This document shows, piece after piece, positions 31,853 through 43,010 of a DNA stretch of 64,000 bases. How positions within the stretch are numbered: position 1 is the stretch's first letter; each line of letters opens with the position of its first letter. The notes beneath the pieces are model-generated. The model searched no databases and was not told the origin of the DNA. It saw only the letters and a list, made by a program, of their open reading frames with translations. A program made the position numbers and the translations under genes. Source of the DNA: Lepraria neglecta (lineage: Eukaryota; Ascomycota; Lecanoromycetes; Lecanorales; Stereocaulaceae); the NCBI GenBank assembly GCA_033220425.1, contig CM065647.1, positions 2,232,001 to 2,296,000 of the forward strand, in the 5' to 3' direction.

Positions 31853-34800
31853 TCAACTCGTGGACCGTCTATTCAGAAACAGATTCAACTCCTCGCATTC
31901 TGCCAACGTCTCTCCTCTGCTATACGGCATTGGGGAAGAAGACCGTTGTAACATACTCGGCCGTTCCCTGGTCTCTGCCAGCGATGATCCTGTAAGCCTC
32001 ATCTCCCTGCCTCCATCATGTTGGGATAATCGGTCGAGATGCCCCTGCCAAGACTGGCCCAAGATCGGAGACCTGATTTGCTTTTGCAGCAATTCCAACA
32101 AGTGTTCGACGTTCTTGGAATTGCCGTATAAGGAGGGCGACTCGTGCATATGTAATACATCAGACATGACCTTCACTGTCCGCTCTAGCTCGATTGCATG
32201 CTCCGCTTGTTTCTGATGTATCAGTGAGAGCTTGTGTTCCATATCCTCCTCTGCAACTGGGCCGAATTTCGTCTCCAGAGCTTCGAGTTCGTCTGTGGCA
32301 GAGCCTAGGTTCTCAGACTCTAAGAGTCGAGCTATCGATTCGTCTCCCTTGGCTTTGGCAATCTCCAACGCTGTCTGTCCTGACTCATTTCTGACCTCGG
32401 CGTCCGCGCCGTATCTGAGCAGGAGGCGTACAATTGCTTCATTCCCTTCAGCAGCGGCCATCATTAAGGCCGTCTGTCCAAATCGATCAGTGGCATTCAC
32501 TTCTGCGCCATGCAATTGTAGTAAGCCCATGACAGCCTCGTGACCAGCGTCGGCCGCCATCATCAGAGATGTAGCTCCGCTTGTGTCTGCAGCTCTTATG
32601 TTCACCCCTTTCTCAAGAAGTAGCTGCACGATCTTCACGTTGCCGCGACTGGCAGCCTTCATCAATGGCGATAGGCCGTCCTCGTCTTCTAGGTTGGCAT
32701 CAACAGAGCGTTGCCTGAGTAGCAGTTCTGCCATGGCTTCGTGGCCGCGTTGGATAGCCATGTGGAGCGCCGACTCCTCAGCGCGAGAGCCAGAAGCATT
32801 CCTCGGGTTGAGCTCAGCTCCTTTTTGCACAAGCTGTTCCGCAATCTCACAATAGTTTTCGTGTGCTGCTGCCTTGAGGGCAGTACCATATCTGCCACCC
32901 TGTGCATTTGGATCCGCACCTCTCTCCAGCAACAAGCTCACCACTTCGCTACAACCCAAAGCCGCAGCAGCGTAAAGTGCTGTGAGGCCTTCACTTTCCT
33001 CTTGTTCGTTAGCTTCTGCGCCGTTTTCCAACAGCATGGTCACGACAGGTTGGTGTCCCCCATGAGCCGCCGCAATGAGGGCATTTCCATAGACTCCACC
33101 CTTGGCATTGACGTCTGCTCCGTATTCAATTAGGAGCTGGACATGTCCCACATGCCCACCTATTGCAGCTGCCTGCAATGCACTGCCATAGTAGCCCGAG
33201 GTGTGGTCGACTTCGGCCCCACAATCTAGCAACAACCGGGCAATGGCGAGGTGGCCGCGATACGCCGCGGCCTGCAGAGGACTACCGTAGTACCCAGAAC
33301 TGGCGTTGGGGTCGGCACCACATTGAAGTAGGTAGTGCAAAATCGAAAGGTGACCTCCGAATGCCGCTGCTTGTAACGGAGTTCCACAGAACCCACCAAC
33401 CTGCGCATGATGATCCCCTCTTGAAAGTAGCTTCGAAACCACCTCTTTCATGCCCATCAGAGACGCGTAGTATAACGGAGGTGGGCAACCTGACGCGTCT
33501 GGATGCATCGCTTCTGGACCTTCCAGTGTATCTGAAGTGCGATTTTCTCCTGCTTCCATGGTATTCTCATTGTTTTTAGTGTCCAACAGTGCGATTGCTA
33601 AGCTAGCCGTAGATTCAGGCATTGGCATTTCTCCACTGAAAGCCTCGAGATGTCTGTACCAGTGCTTTGCAACGTAGTCCAACAACGGTAACGAGATAAG
33701 GCGTTTGTCCGCCTGTGTCGACGAGATCAAATAAGATAGACAGGCGTTACCAATCAAAATCTGGGCGTCGGTCTCTGAAACAGAGAAAGCCTTCGCTCTC
33801 GATGTCTTGATAGCTTTGGAAATGAGATATTCCTTGAATTCAGCGTGCACAAAGCTCATCTGCTTCGGTCCAGCCTTGTCTTCAGCGCTGGCACTGATGG
33901 TGACCAGGCTGGAGCATACGTCAACGATGTCATAGGGATTGGAAAATCTCTGCTCAGTATTCAAATGACCTTGCGAGTCCAATATTGCTGCCTCGGCGAC
34001 CTCTTCCAAGTACAAGGATCGCTTTGAGAATGCCATCCACTGGAATGCGTTGTGTGCCTTAGCAACGTATGCCTTTGGAACATTCAGAAGCAAACGATGG
34101 TAGACTTCGTCCATGCTTTTTGGCAGAGCCTTTAGAGTCCCTATGACCTCGTCGGAGCTTGTGCACTTTTTGAGAATATCAAGGCAGCCATCAACCCAAT
34201 GAAGCCTTGAAAACAAATGATCAGTAACATGGTAAAATCAAGCTTTCCAGCTTTGTGGAATACCTTTCATCTGCACCCTTAACAAGCGCAACTTCAACCT
34301 TGATTTTCAGCTCATCTTCCCATTCCGACATCTTTGGATCGTCACGAATATGGTCTTGCACGTAAAGCGGCAATCTCTCGTCGAACTTGTGTCCCCCAAC
34401 ATGGACGGTGACAGCCGCAATGCTGTCTAGGCGCTGTTTGATATGCCTTTTAAGCCGGCTTGCTACCAACAGATGTAGATTCTCAGGATGCTTCTCGGCC
34501 ATAAGACACAGAATCTCTGAAACTTCGTCTTTCTTAAAGGCTTCGTCTAGAGCGTCAATGATGATGAATGTTCTCCGCTGCCTCCTTATCACGGACAGAA
34601 GAACTTCCATGAGGGCGAATCTATCAGGTGCCTGGCCATTAATAGAATAGCGATCATAGAGATTCTGTACGGCAATAGGTAGATCTCCTGCGCTCTTTGA
34701 TAGCTGTGCAATGAGAGATCGTAGACAGCTCACGCTATCTCCCGGAAATCCCTTTCTGGAGTCGAAATAGAAGTATGCAAGCCGATCTGTTACATCGCCG

Positions 34801-35805
34801 CGGCTTTTCAAGTATTCTATTATCGTTGCACTGCACCTGCATTAGAATTCGTGACATATGGTAATATCATGGGACTTGCCAAAGGACTGTCTTCCCACTA
34901 CCAGCTGTTCCAAAATTGTCAGTTACCTTATCGTGTCTTGTAATATATGGGTATGATCAAAGATCTGTACTTGCCAATACCTTGTAGCCAGAGAAGACTA
35001 CAAGAATTCCCAACCCACAACTTGAATTCCGCTGATTGAATAAACCAATTTTCTGTCCCTCCCTTTGTCAGATTCTTAGCTTCGCTGTGTTCACAGGAGA
35101 CATCGGTTTCGGACAGCCATCGAAGAACTCGTTCGCGCTGGTCTATTGCAAGCCTCAGTCGCAGGCCCAATTGTAAATTGTTGGCTTTCAACGCTCACCC
35201 ACTCCACTTTCCTGGTTGTTCCGAGGTCTTCTGGCTCGGTCGGGCACAGAGGCAAAAGTGTTGCTCATTGCTTCAGCTAGAGTCCTTAAGTGATGTGAGT
35301 CAGGCAGTCTTGATTTAGCAAGAAATGCCTACCGAGAATCGTTCTGCAGGGCAACATTAAAGATTACCCTCTGTTTCTCGATGGCAATCTTGACCTCTAC
35401 AAAATTGACATGTCCGGAGGCCAGCCACAGTACTCCTCGAATAGCATTCAAGCTTATGTTCGGAGCGAACTTCGAAGCGAGTAACCCCAGATTCGCCTTG
35501 AATTGTTCCAAGGGCCCACAAGATGCACAGAGAGTTGTTACTGTTGCCATCCACTCGTGTTTTGACATTTCGTCCCGCACAAGCTGTTGCAGGTGGAATA
35601 AAATCCCGCTGATACTGCATAGCTCGATAAGTAAAGCCCATAAGACTGAATCCTTGCCTGATTTCATAGCATGGTTGAGCCCATTGACTACTTGAGTAGT
35701 GAGCTGGAGCACTGAATCCAGCGTTTCTGCAGCATTACTCGGTGAAACCATGTGCTCAAGGGAGGCCATAAATTCTGATGGGGAGGCTTCGATCCGCAAT
35801 TTCAT
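31853..35805 (-). CDS. NACHT-ankyrin STAND (NLR-like) receptor
   Basis: Exons 35805-35333, 35284-35199, 35142-34975, 34904-34880 (25 nt), 34830-34264, 34205-31853, giving about 1,223 aa. N-terminal helical domain (EFMASLEHMVSPSNAAETLD, RVIFNVALQND) like the Helo-like/STAND N-terminal domains; then RERVLRWLSETDVSCEHSEA; NACHT with Walker A GIAGSGKTVL and Walker B RRTFIIIDALDE; a winged-helix-like region (ALPKSMDEVYHRLLLNVPKA, FVHAEFKEYL); about 12 ankyrin repeats from residue ~640 (e.g. SALQAAAIGGHVGHVQLLIE); and a ~140-residue tail. Introns 3 and 4 are GC-AG (GCAAGT donors). STAND proteins of this build act in fungal allorecognition and programmed cell death. The start is the first ATG after an in-frame stop. 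All catalytic P-loop residues are present. Confidence 0.88.
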
Positions 35806-36643
35806 GCTCGCCGAGCTACTTTTGCTGCTCAAGTGTTATGATCAAGTATATTTCAGAATCTGAGGGTCATACTGTTTGACGACTGGCACCAAGTTGAGTG
35901 ATGAATTTCGCTTAAAGGTATTGTGTGGACTCGTAGCACTCGGCATCAGTTTCTCCATACTTGCGGTAAGTAACGCTCGATTTGGGGCGAAACGGGGTGG
36001 CATAATGAACGGCAACGGTGCTTTCGAAGTAATCAGGCACAGCGCCAAATCGGATAGCAGTAATCACGGACACAGCTACTGCTTTTGCAGTATCCCCACT
36101 TGAGGCACTCCTTCACATGGATCGTACACAGGGCTTAGCGATGGACGCATACATCCTCATGAGGTTGATGATGGTAGTGAAGCATATAAATGTGAGAAGG
36201 TCCATTGTGTCACAAATGCTTAAGGCGGCAGGCACGTGATGCTAGGGGAGGTCTAGTCCTTAAAGCCGGGACTCGGCGTTGCCTTCCAGAGCAAACAACT
36301 TTCATTGCAATTAAATGTTTCTCTACATGAGTGTTGAAGGTGAATGATCTCTGTCTCAAAGTCAAGACAAACATCCCTCACGAAACGTTCAACAGCCCGT
36401 TCATGCTCAATTCTAAGCAAAAGTCCCGTTCTCCTATCCGCCATCCATCCGCTGCTGGTACCAGCATCTATGGAAACAGCTTCCTAGCGATCTACACCGT
36501 TTGGTAGTAACGGGTCTATTGACTATGCAATAGCATTAGTCTCAAACGATTTTCAACCTCCAGGCAAGGTCTCCCGGCAAGGCCTCCCCCTTCACCCAAG
36601 AAGTAGTCTTGAGGATGCACTCACAGTAAGTATGCACCTTTCT
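35806..36643. other. Intergenic, one short unexplained frame
   Basis: Promoter of the NACHT gene and the 3' side of the next gene. A minus-strand ATG frame at 36253-36444 (MADRRTGLLLRIEHERAVER, 63 codons) carries an LRIEHER motif faintly reminiscent of HeLo-type N-terminal domains. It is too short to call a gene and may be a fragment. Confidence 0.4.
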
Positions 36644-37513
36644 TCACAGAAGGTGTATCGGTGTCAAGGTTTTCAGCTTCTCTTGGTCCGTGTATTGAGC
36701 AAGATTAGTGGCTTTCACATGCGCGGTCTCCCCTTGAGGTCCCAATGATGGGTTGAAGATGATGGGATCATCAGCCTCAGCAAGGCCACAGACAGATTTG
36801 AAGGTCTCTGTTGCTGCAAACCAGAGGCCCGCATGCAGGTCCAGGGAGAAGTCAACGAGGAATTTATCGTGATTTGCTCGCTGCACGAGAATGGCTACAC
36901 GGAACGTATCTGGAACCCCAACACCTTTGATCTTGTTCTCCCTCATCTCCCATAGAATGGCGTCCGTACCAGGTTTGCCATCCGTGAATTCCTCAAATGC
37001 GTGGCCGAATGCGTAGGAATTCAGCTTGTATTTCTTTTCAACATCCCTGCCAACCGTAATTCCTGCGTTAGCAGGAGTAAAGCTCACTCCCACATTCGCT
37101 TCCGCTTTGCCCGTCTTCGTGTATTCTACCTCTATTGGGTCCATCACTTCTGACAACTTGAACGGAGCGTATGCCTTCACGAAAGGTTCGTCTTTGAGGT
37201 CTTTGGGCATCTGACTCCTGATTGCAAGCCTGGTATCCAAGGAGTTATATCTGTATCTTTCTCCTGTGCACCCCACATGGTACTCCAATATTATCAGGGA
37301 AGCCAGCGTTGACTCTTCCTCGCTCATCTTTCCATGTACACAAGTGACCAGGCGAACATCTGCCTTGAACGGAGACCTCTTCCCCCGATTGGTGGCTACG
37401 TCTCGCTGAGACTGCGTCGAGGGAACATTCCTGGTCATCAATCGACCTCCTTCTTCTGGATTGTCGAAAAAGGCATATTGCTGCACAGCGCTCAAATCAT
37501 CTTGGGACGGCAT
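36644..37513 (-). CDS. Orphan protein, 289 aa
   Basis: Not recognised. Single exon; the start chosen is the ATG of MPSQDDLSAVQQYAFFDNPE (frame open a little upstream only from TTG). The product appears beta-rich: LVTCVHGKMSEEESTLASLI, YHVGCTGERYRYNSLDTRLA, MDPIEVEYTKTGKAEANVGV, then SFTPANAGITVGRDVEKKYK, VAILVQRANHDKFLVDFSLD, LHAGLWFAATETFKSVCG. The N-terminus is disordered with FFDNPEEGG. No signal peptide or membrane helix. It lies between the NACHT receptor and the ankyrin-subtilisin gene, so it may belong to the same accessory locus, but nothing in it states a function. Confidence 0.65.
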   Translation of the reverse strand: MPSQDDLSAVQQYAFFDNPEEGGRLMTRNVPSTQSQRDVATNRGKRSPFKADVRLVTCVHGKMSEEESTLASLIILEYHVGCTGERYRYNSLDTRLAIRSQMPKDLKDEPFVKAYAPFKLSEVMDPIEVEYTKTGKAEANVGVSFTPANAGITVGRDVEKKYKLNSYAFGHAFEEFTDGKPGTDAILWEMRENKIKGVGVPDTFRVAILVQRANHDKFLVDFSLDLHAGLWFAATETFKSVCGLAEADDPIIFNPSLGPQGETAHVKATNLAQYTDQEKLKTLTPIHLL

Positions 37514-38015
37514 ATTGCGCAAGGCGCCCTCAACCTAATGGCTCCTGGACATAAAGTGTCGATTGTGCTGGTCTGAACGGATGGTTATGGCCCGCGTATA
37601 GTGTTTGCGAAAGCTTCGACGCCTATACAAAAGAGTCAGCTTGAGGCTATTCATACTTGTCAACCAGCTGAGTAGATAAGGGTTCTTGGGGCTAGAAGGC
37701 AAGACGGCTAACATTAGCGAATCGAAAGTCTTATGCTGCGCCACACGTCGTCTATTATGCATAAGCACGTCTGCTTTGAGGAAAGCCTATCGCTGATCAC
37801 TTTCACTGCGCTTTGGCCTCCATAATCAAATCGACGCAGCCTTGCCAAGGGAAAGAGGGGATAATAGCATTTCTCGTCGGACGTGCGGGCTCTACAGATT
37901 TCGAATGCCCAAATGCTTTCCATTGCCAATTGTTTCCCGGTGAGAGACGACCAACTCGTTTTTTCGTTGGCGGAGGCTTTCTCGCATAGCCAGCTAGGGA
38001 TATACTGACGCAACT
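37514..38015. promoter_or_regulatory. Divergent promoter region, 289-aa orphan / ankyrin-subtilisin gene
   Basis: 502 bp between two divergent start codons. The minus-strand frames here have no ATG in good context and no family resemblance. Confidence 0.45.
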
Positions 38016-40778
38016 ATGACGATACCGATACCCCCAACAATATCGAAGTCGCCATCAAGTAAAATCAACACATTCGAGGTACTGGACGCAGCTATCAAAA
38101 ACAAGGACATTGCCGCAGCACAAGATCTTCTCAAGAAGCGGGACAAGTTATTGGTACTGCTTTACAGTTTTTGGACGAGATTGATCGTATACGAAGTTCG
38201 GGGGCTCGATGAAAGATTGCGGGATGATTTTCGCAAGGTGTTGATAGAGCTAGCAGGAGACAAATTGCGTACTTTCCTGCGGACTGCCCTCCAGAATGCT
38301 GACGAGGAGCCGGCGGCGCTGTTGATTCTCAAGCAGCACCCTGAGCTCTTTCTTGAACAGCTTGAAGGCGATATACCTTTCCAGCTGGCAGTAGCCAATC
38401 GCGAAGTCGAGGTTGTTGAATTGTTCCTCCAGTATGCCAAAAAACATGACCGTTGGGACCTAGTATTTCCTCGAACGGGTGTGAAGGGTGATACAGCTGG
38501 CTCTGATCTCGACGGGCCACAACAAATAAGCGTATTGGAAAGGGCAGCAGAGAAGGGTTACTCGGATGTTGTCGAGAAATTGGTTGACCATGCCCCAAAG
38601 CTTCTCGATTATGGATATCCACTCCACAAAGCTGTTAGAGAGGGCCATTTGGATGTGGTGGAGTATTTACTCGATAAGCGGCCTGAACTCGCGGAACTGC
38701 TTACACCAGGACCGAACCCCCGGTCTGCCCTATTCGAGCTACGGCTGGACAGGCAAGATGATGAGGTCTCAAAGAGGATACAAAAATTGCTTGTATCGAA
38801 GATCATGAGAGGAGGCAAGCAGGCGAAGAGCCCCACCATGATCAGGAAATTACTGAAAGGGTCGCAAGGTACGTGCTCTAGATGATGTGTCGCACTCTGT
38901 AACCAACTAAATAATCCATAGATCAGTGTATGTCTACCGGTCATGGTGATCAGGATTACCCCACTGACACACATTAAACAGATAAGGAGATTTGTCTTGA
39001 CCTTTCCGTTTTCAGTCAAACAACCCACAAGTTCAAGCCTTTCGTAGATGGGCTAGTCCAGGAGCAGCAACTCTTCGAAGTCCGATTTTACCCTGTCCTG
39101 TTATACGTGCAATTTCCATTTCTAGACGCATCATATCACCCTAGTGGACCTAAAGCAGTTGGCCAGGGAGCGGAGAGAATACTGCAATGGCTAAGAGATA
39201 AGAAGGGTGTCACTGAAATCATTGAGTTGCATGTTCCAGGGTCCACTCCACACGCCGAGAGTGAAGAGGTAATTGAGAAAGCGCTCCACGGTATCTCTGT
39301 CGATTTGCTCGACTGGCAGGTCTTAGATTTGTCAGTCGATATTATTCTGAAAAGCGGCGCCAAGAATGTCGAAGAGTTACATTTGTACAGCAGCGGGAAT
39401 TGGGGTGTACTTCAGCAATGGAGTAGTATCGAAGGGGTTACGCTCCTGCCAAATGTATGCAAGGCCCACCGAAGTATTCTTGCCCCCTGCTGATATTTGC
39501 TATTGGCAAAAGCTTAAACATCTAGAGATCACGATTATCAAAGTATGATGGAAATAGGTTGGCGCTGTGGCTTCGACTGACTTCTGATATGCAGGGCATG
39601 ATCTCTGCAGAACGCGAGCAGACCTATATTACAAGGCTCCAAGAGCGGCTCGTGGACAGTCACTTAGCAAATTTACGCGACCGGCCTCCTCCTTCTTCTC
39701 CTGTTGTCTTCAACGTTCGAGCAGGCCCGTGGCAAAGCTCTGAGTCATCACGAGGTTCTAGGATGGCCTTGGGCACCCTGCAGGAGTAAGTCGACAATCA
39801 GTATTGTGTGAAGCTGCTGACTTCCCTAGAACTACTGAAACTATCACAAAATTGAAGAGTTTCTTGAACTTTTATAAAACTTGTGACAGGGCCAACTACC
39901 GACCTACTAAAGTGGCGATCATAGATAATGGCATTGACGGAACTCTGTCGATTCTCTCTAGGACAATCGTTGACGGCATCTCCTTTGTCGAAGACTACAA
40001 AGGGCGAGAAAGTCCTTGGTGGCTTGCTTATCATCCGCATGGCACCCAAATGGCAAGCTTCATCCACCAGCTTGACCCCTGTTGTGGTCTATACATTGCA
40101 AAAGTTTGTGACCAATCTACTAGCATCGACCCAGACGATGTTGCACAGGTAGGTGCACAGAATTCTAGGTATGCCGTTGAGAGTGACTAACAAACCCAGG
40201 CGATAATATGGGCCGTTGGCCAAGATGTGGACATCATCTCCATGAGCATTGCAATACCCGATGGCTCGACGGCACTGAGAAAAGCAGTGGAAAAGGCCAA
40301 AGCAAACAATGTAGTGATGTTCGGGAGCCGGGGAGACCGAGGCTACAATCGTGGAACAGTCTACCCTGCAGACTACGACGAAGTAATATCGATTTCATCG
40401 TGCACGAAATTCGGCAAACCCACCGAGTCAGCCGAGACTGACGCTCGATACTTCTTGCAAGGGGAGAACGTCACCATCCCAGCGGAGCCATCCTATCTAG
40501 AATCGCAAAAGCTTGCCTCTGGTAGCTCAGTAGCTACCGCACTGGCAGCAGGCGTTGCGGCTCTAGTCCTCTCCTGCCGGAGACTTGGAGATGAGGAGCG
40601 GGAAATGGATCGTATAAGTACCATCAAGACCGTGTTTGACCGGATGACAATCGATAAAGACAAGTCGAGCAAGTACGTCAAACCATGGGAAGTGTTCAAA
40701 GACAAAAGGATGGATAGACGAGAAGGACTCTTATGGCTCAAGACACGGTTTGGGGATAAAGGCGATTTTGCTTGTTAG
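38016..40778 (+). CDS. Ankyrin-repeat / subtilisin-like (S8) serine protease fusion
   Basis: Seven exons: 38016-38868, 38922-38927 (6 nt), 38982-39454, 39513-39542 (30 nt), 39595-39785, 39830-40148, 40200-40778, giving 816 aa. Residues 1-280: degenerate ankyrin array (VLDAAIKNKDIAAAQDLLKK, FQLAVANREVEVVELFLQYA, VLERAAEKGYSDVVEKLVDH, PLHKAVREGHLDVVEYLLDK). A ~200-residue linker domain follows (KEICLDLSVFSQTTHKFKPF, WLRDKKGVTEIIELHVPGS). The S8 domain has its Asp in KVAIIDNGID, His in HPHGTQMAS and Ser in SGSSVATALAAG, so the triad is complete. The oxyanion Asn region (AAGNxG in subtilisin) reads FGSRGDRG, so Asn is missing. No signal peptide: an intracellular protease. It neighbours a STAND receptor gene. 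Confidence 0.88.
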
Positions 40779-41930
40779 ACCATCGTGGTCTATGAATGAA
40801 CATGTCACGAACAACGATAGAATACACCAACCAATATCCAAAAAGCCTGGGCAGCAGCAGGTCTCTCACCATTCGATCCTCAGACAGTACTAAAGCACTT
40901 TCCTCAGCCAGTATAATTCGAGTAATTCAACGTCACTATTCGCCCTGCTACACCACTATTCAGGTCCTAGCGGTCAGACAACAGTCGCAATGACACCAGC
41001 GAATACACTACAGGTCCAGTAGTTACTCCGCCAAGTAAAGGAGGGTATTGATCTAGAAGAAGCTCTTCAAAAAGTGAGCAAAGCTATGATAGTTGCAATG
41101 GCTGATCGAGCTATACACGCTACTACTAATAATAAGCTTTTAGAGCTTAAAGGAACGCAAGGCTAGCCGTGATAAAGGCAACTGGGGCAAACGCTAGGGT
41201 TATAAATCAAGACGTTATCGACCAACGGAAGAAGGACGCTGCTGAGAAATTCGATAAAGCAAGCACCGAGAAGGCACTGAAAGAGTTAGCTAAGGAGGAA
41301 AAAAGACTACGACGTCTAGGCCCAGAGCTCTTTGCACTGCCGCGACTACCTGCTACACCAAGACGCCGTACCCCAGTTACCCATCGATCACCTCCGCCGA
41401 GCCTACCCATTCCTCTACCCCCGCGACGTCGCAGAATGGTAGTAGTGTTGCTAGTGAGGGTGTCTACTCAGGAACTACAGCAGGGTCGGTGGGCAGGGTA
41501 TCATAGCCAAGAGCAGGAGAGCTCCGGGGAGCTTTAGAATCAGCCAATGGGAAGAGGGCAACGTATCAGAAAGCCTCGTAGGGCTGCTCGGTAGTTAGAA
41601 GCTCTTTTGGAGTCAAATAAGTTGGAATCTGCAATAAAATCGACTGTAGCATTGGAATTTTGAAATTCAGCCCTATAGGGCTGGCCGGCAGGGGGGTGAA
41701 TTCTTCTATACCGCAAATGCAACTAATGCACCAACCTAACCCTCATTCATGGGAGACTACTACTCTTGCAAGGGCCCTCGGTTATGCGGTAATGCTTGTG
41801 CTATCTAATGTTTCGCATAAAAGCAAGCTAGTGCTAAAATAGTTAGCCGCGACGTCAATGCAGGCTGCCACCTTCACTAGCATCACAGCTTCAACAAACA
41901 ACTCGTTGATTCTGTATACGTCTGCCCATC
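40779..41930. other. Intergenic with a possible DNA-transposon remnant
   Basis: Between the protease gene and the SNARE gene. The middle third (about 41020-41440) reads like the decayed C-terminus of a pogo/Fot1-type transposase; the rest shows nothing. Confidence 0.4.
41020..41440 (+). mobile_element. Possible remnant of a pogo/Fot1-type DNA transposon (C-terminal tail)
   Basis: One frame reads LLRQVKEGIDLEEALQKVSK, then AMIVAMADRAIHATTNNKLL, ELKGTQG before stops. A second frame continues ARVINQDVIDQRKKDAAEKF, KALKELAKEEKRLRRLGPEL. This pattern (helical 'KG...A...LLxxE' tail followed by a basic helix) is typical of the region after the DDE catalytic core in Fot1-like transposases. No catalytic core, TA target duplication or inverted repeats were found, so this is a weak call. 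Confidence 0.3.
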
Positions 41931-42860
41931 ATGTCATTTGATAGATCCCCAGCGCTGGAATCGCAGGTACATATATCCAAGCTATGACATTATCCCCAGC
42001 TAACAGCCGTACAAGCCCACCACATACCGCAGAAGCGACGACCCAGAGTATCGAGATGACCCAGAGTTCAGTCGTTTCAGCGAAAGCCTCTCCGAGCAGC
42101 TCTTCTCCCTCACATCCAAGATCGGCCGTCTATCACAGCAGATAAACCTCCTCGGCACGAAGCGCGATACCGAGCGAGTGAGAGAGCGGGTGCATGATCT
42201 GCTGGAAGAGACAAGAGATGGCTTCAAAGAAGTGGGTGAAGGCGTCAAGAAGCTAGGCGCATGGGAAGATCTGAGTGTACGATCTCTACTTTCCAGATGT
42301 TCTCGGCGGTGGCTAACAGCGATTTGGGATAGGCTTCCCAGAAATACACCCAGCAAAAGCTCTCCCGCGAATTCCAAGCATCAGGCACCGAATTCCAATC
42401 CATCCAACGTCTTGCCATCGAAAAAGAACGCGCTTCCGCCACCGCAGCCCGTACAGCCCTAGACTCCAATGATCCCTCAGCCCCATACTCCGACAGCCCG
42501 TCCAAGCAACAATCACAACTACAAGAACAAGACCAGCTACGACTAGCTTCGCAAGATGAAGTCGATTTCCAAGATTCGCTGATAGTGGAGCGGGAATCGG
42601 AGATACGGAATATTGAGCAGAGCGTTGGAGAGCTGAACGAGCTGTTTAGGGATGTGGCGCATATTGTGCATGAGCAGGGAGCGCAGCTTGATACTATTGA
42701 TGGGAATGTGCAGAATGTGGCTACGGATACAAGGCATGCGGATTTAGAGTTGAGGAGTGCCAGTCGGTATCAGAAGAATGCGAGGGGAAAGGCGTGCTGT
42801 TTGTTGGTCATACTTGCGATCGTCCTGGTCATTATCGTGTTGGCCGTTGTGATGGGATGA
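41931..42860 (+). CDS. PEP12: Endosomal/vacuolar t-SNARE, syntaxin family (Pep12-like)
   Basis: Qa-SNARE for fusion at the prevacuolar compartment. Exons 41931-41966, 42007-42276, 42333-42860, giving 277 aa; intron 1 is only 40 nt. N-terminal MSFDRSPALESQ, then the Habc domain (FSRFSESLSEQLFSLTSKIG, RLSQQINLLGTKRDTERVRE), SQKYTQQKLSREFQASGTEF (Habc helix c), a Q/D-rich linker, and the SNARE motif from IVERESEIRNIEQSVGELNE through LFRDVAHIVHEQGAQLDTID with the zero-layer Gln. The tail ends in a single TM helix (CCLLVILAIVLVIIVLAVVM). Syntaxin-7/Pep12 type is favoured over Vam3 by length and the EREIRNIEQ-like motif start, but Vam3 is not excluded. Confidence 0.88.
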
Positions 42861-43010
42861 AAAGGACACACGGGCGTTTGGAATCATCAGGAGGCTACCA
42901 TATTCTGCAAAGGGCGTTCGGCGTCTTGGAGCATACATCGCAGCTGTAGTACTAGAATTACAATGTACAATTCCGTCAATCATCTATACCCCCATCTTCC
43001 CTCCTCCCCT

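Noticed and set aside
32741-33133. Plus-strand frames within the ankyrin region
   Set aside because: Antisense shadows of ankyrin repeats on the minus strand.
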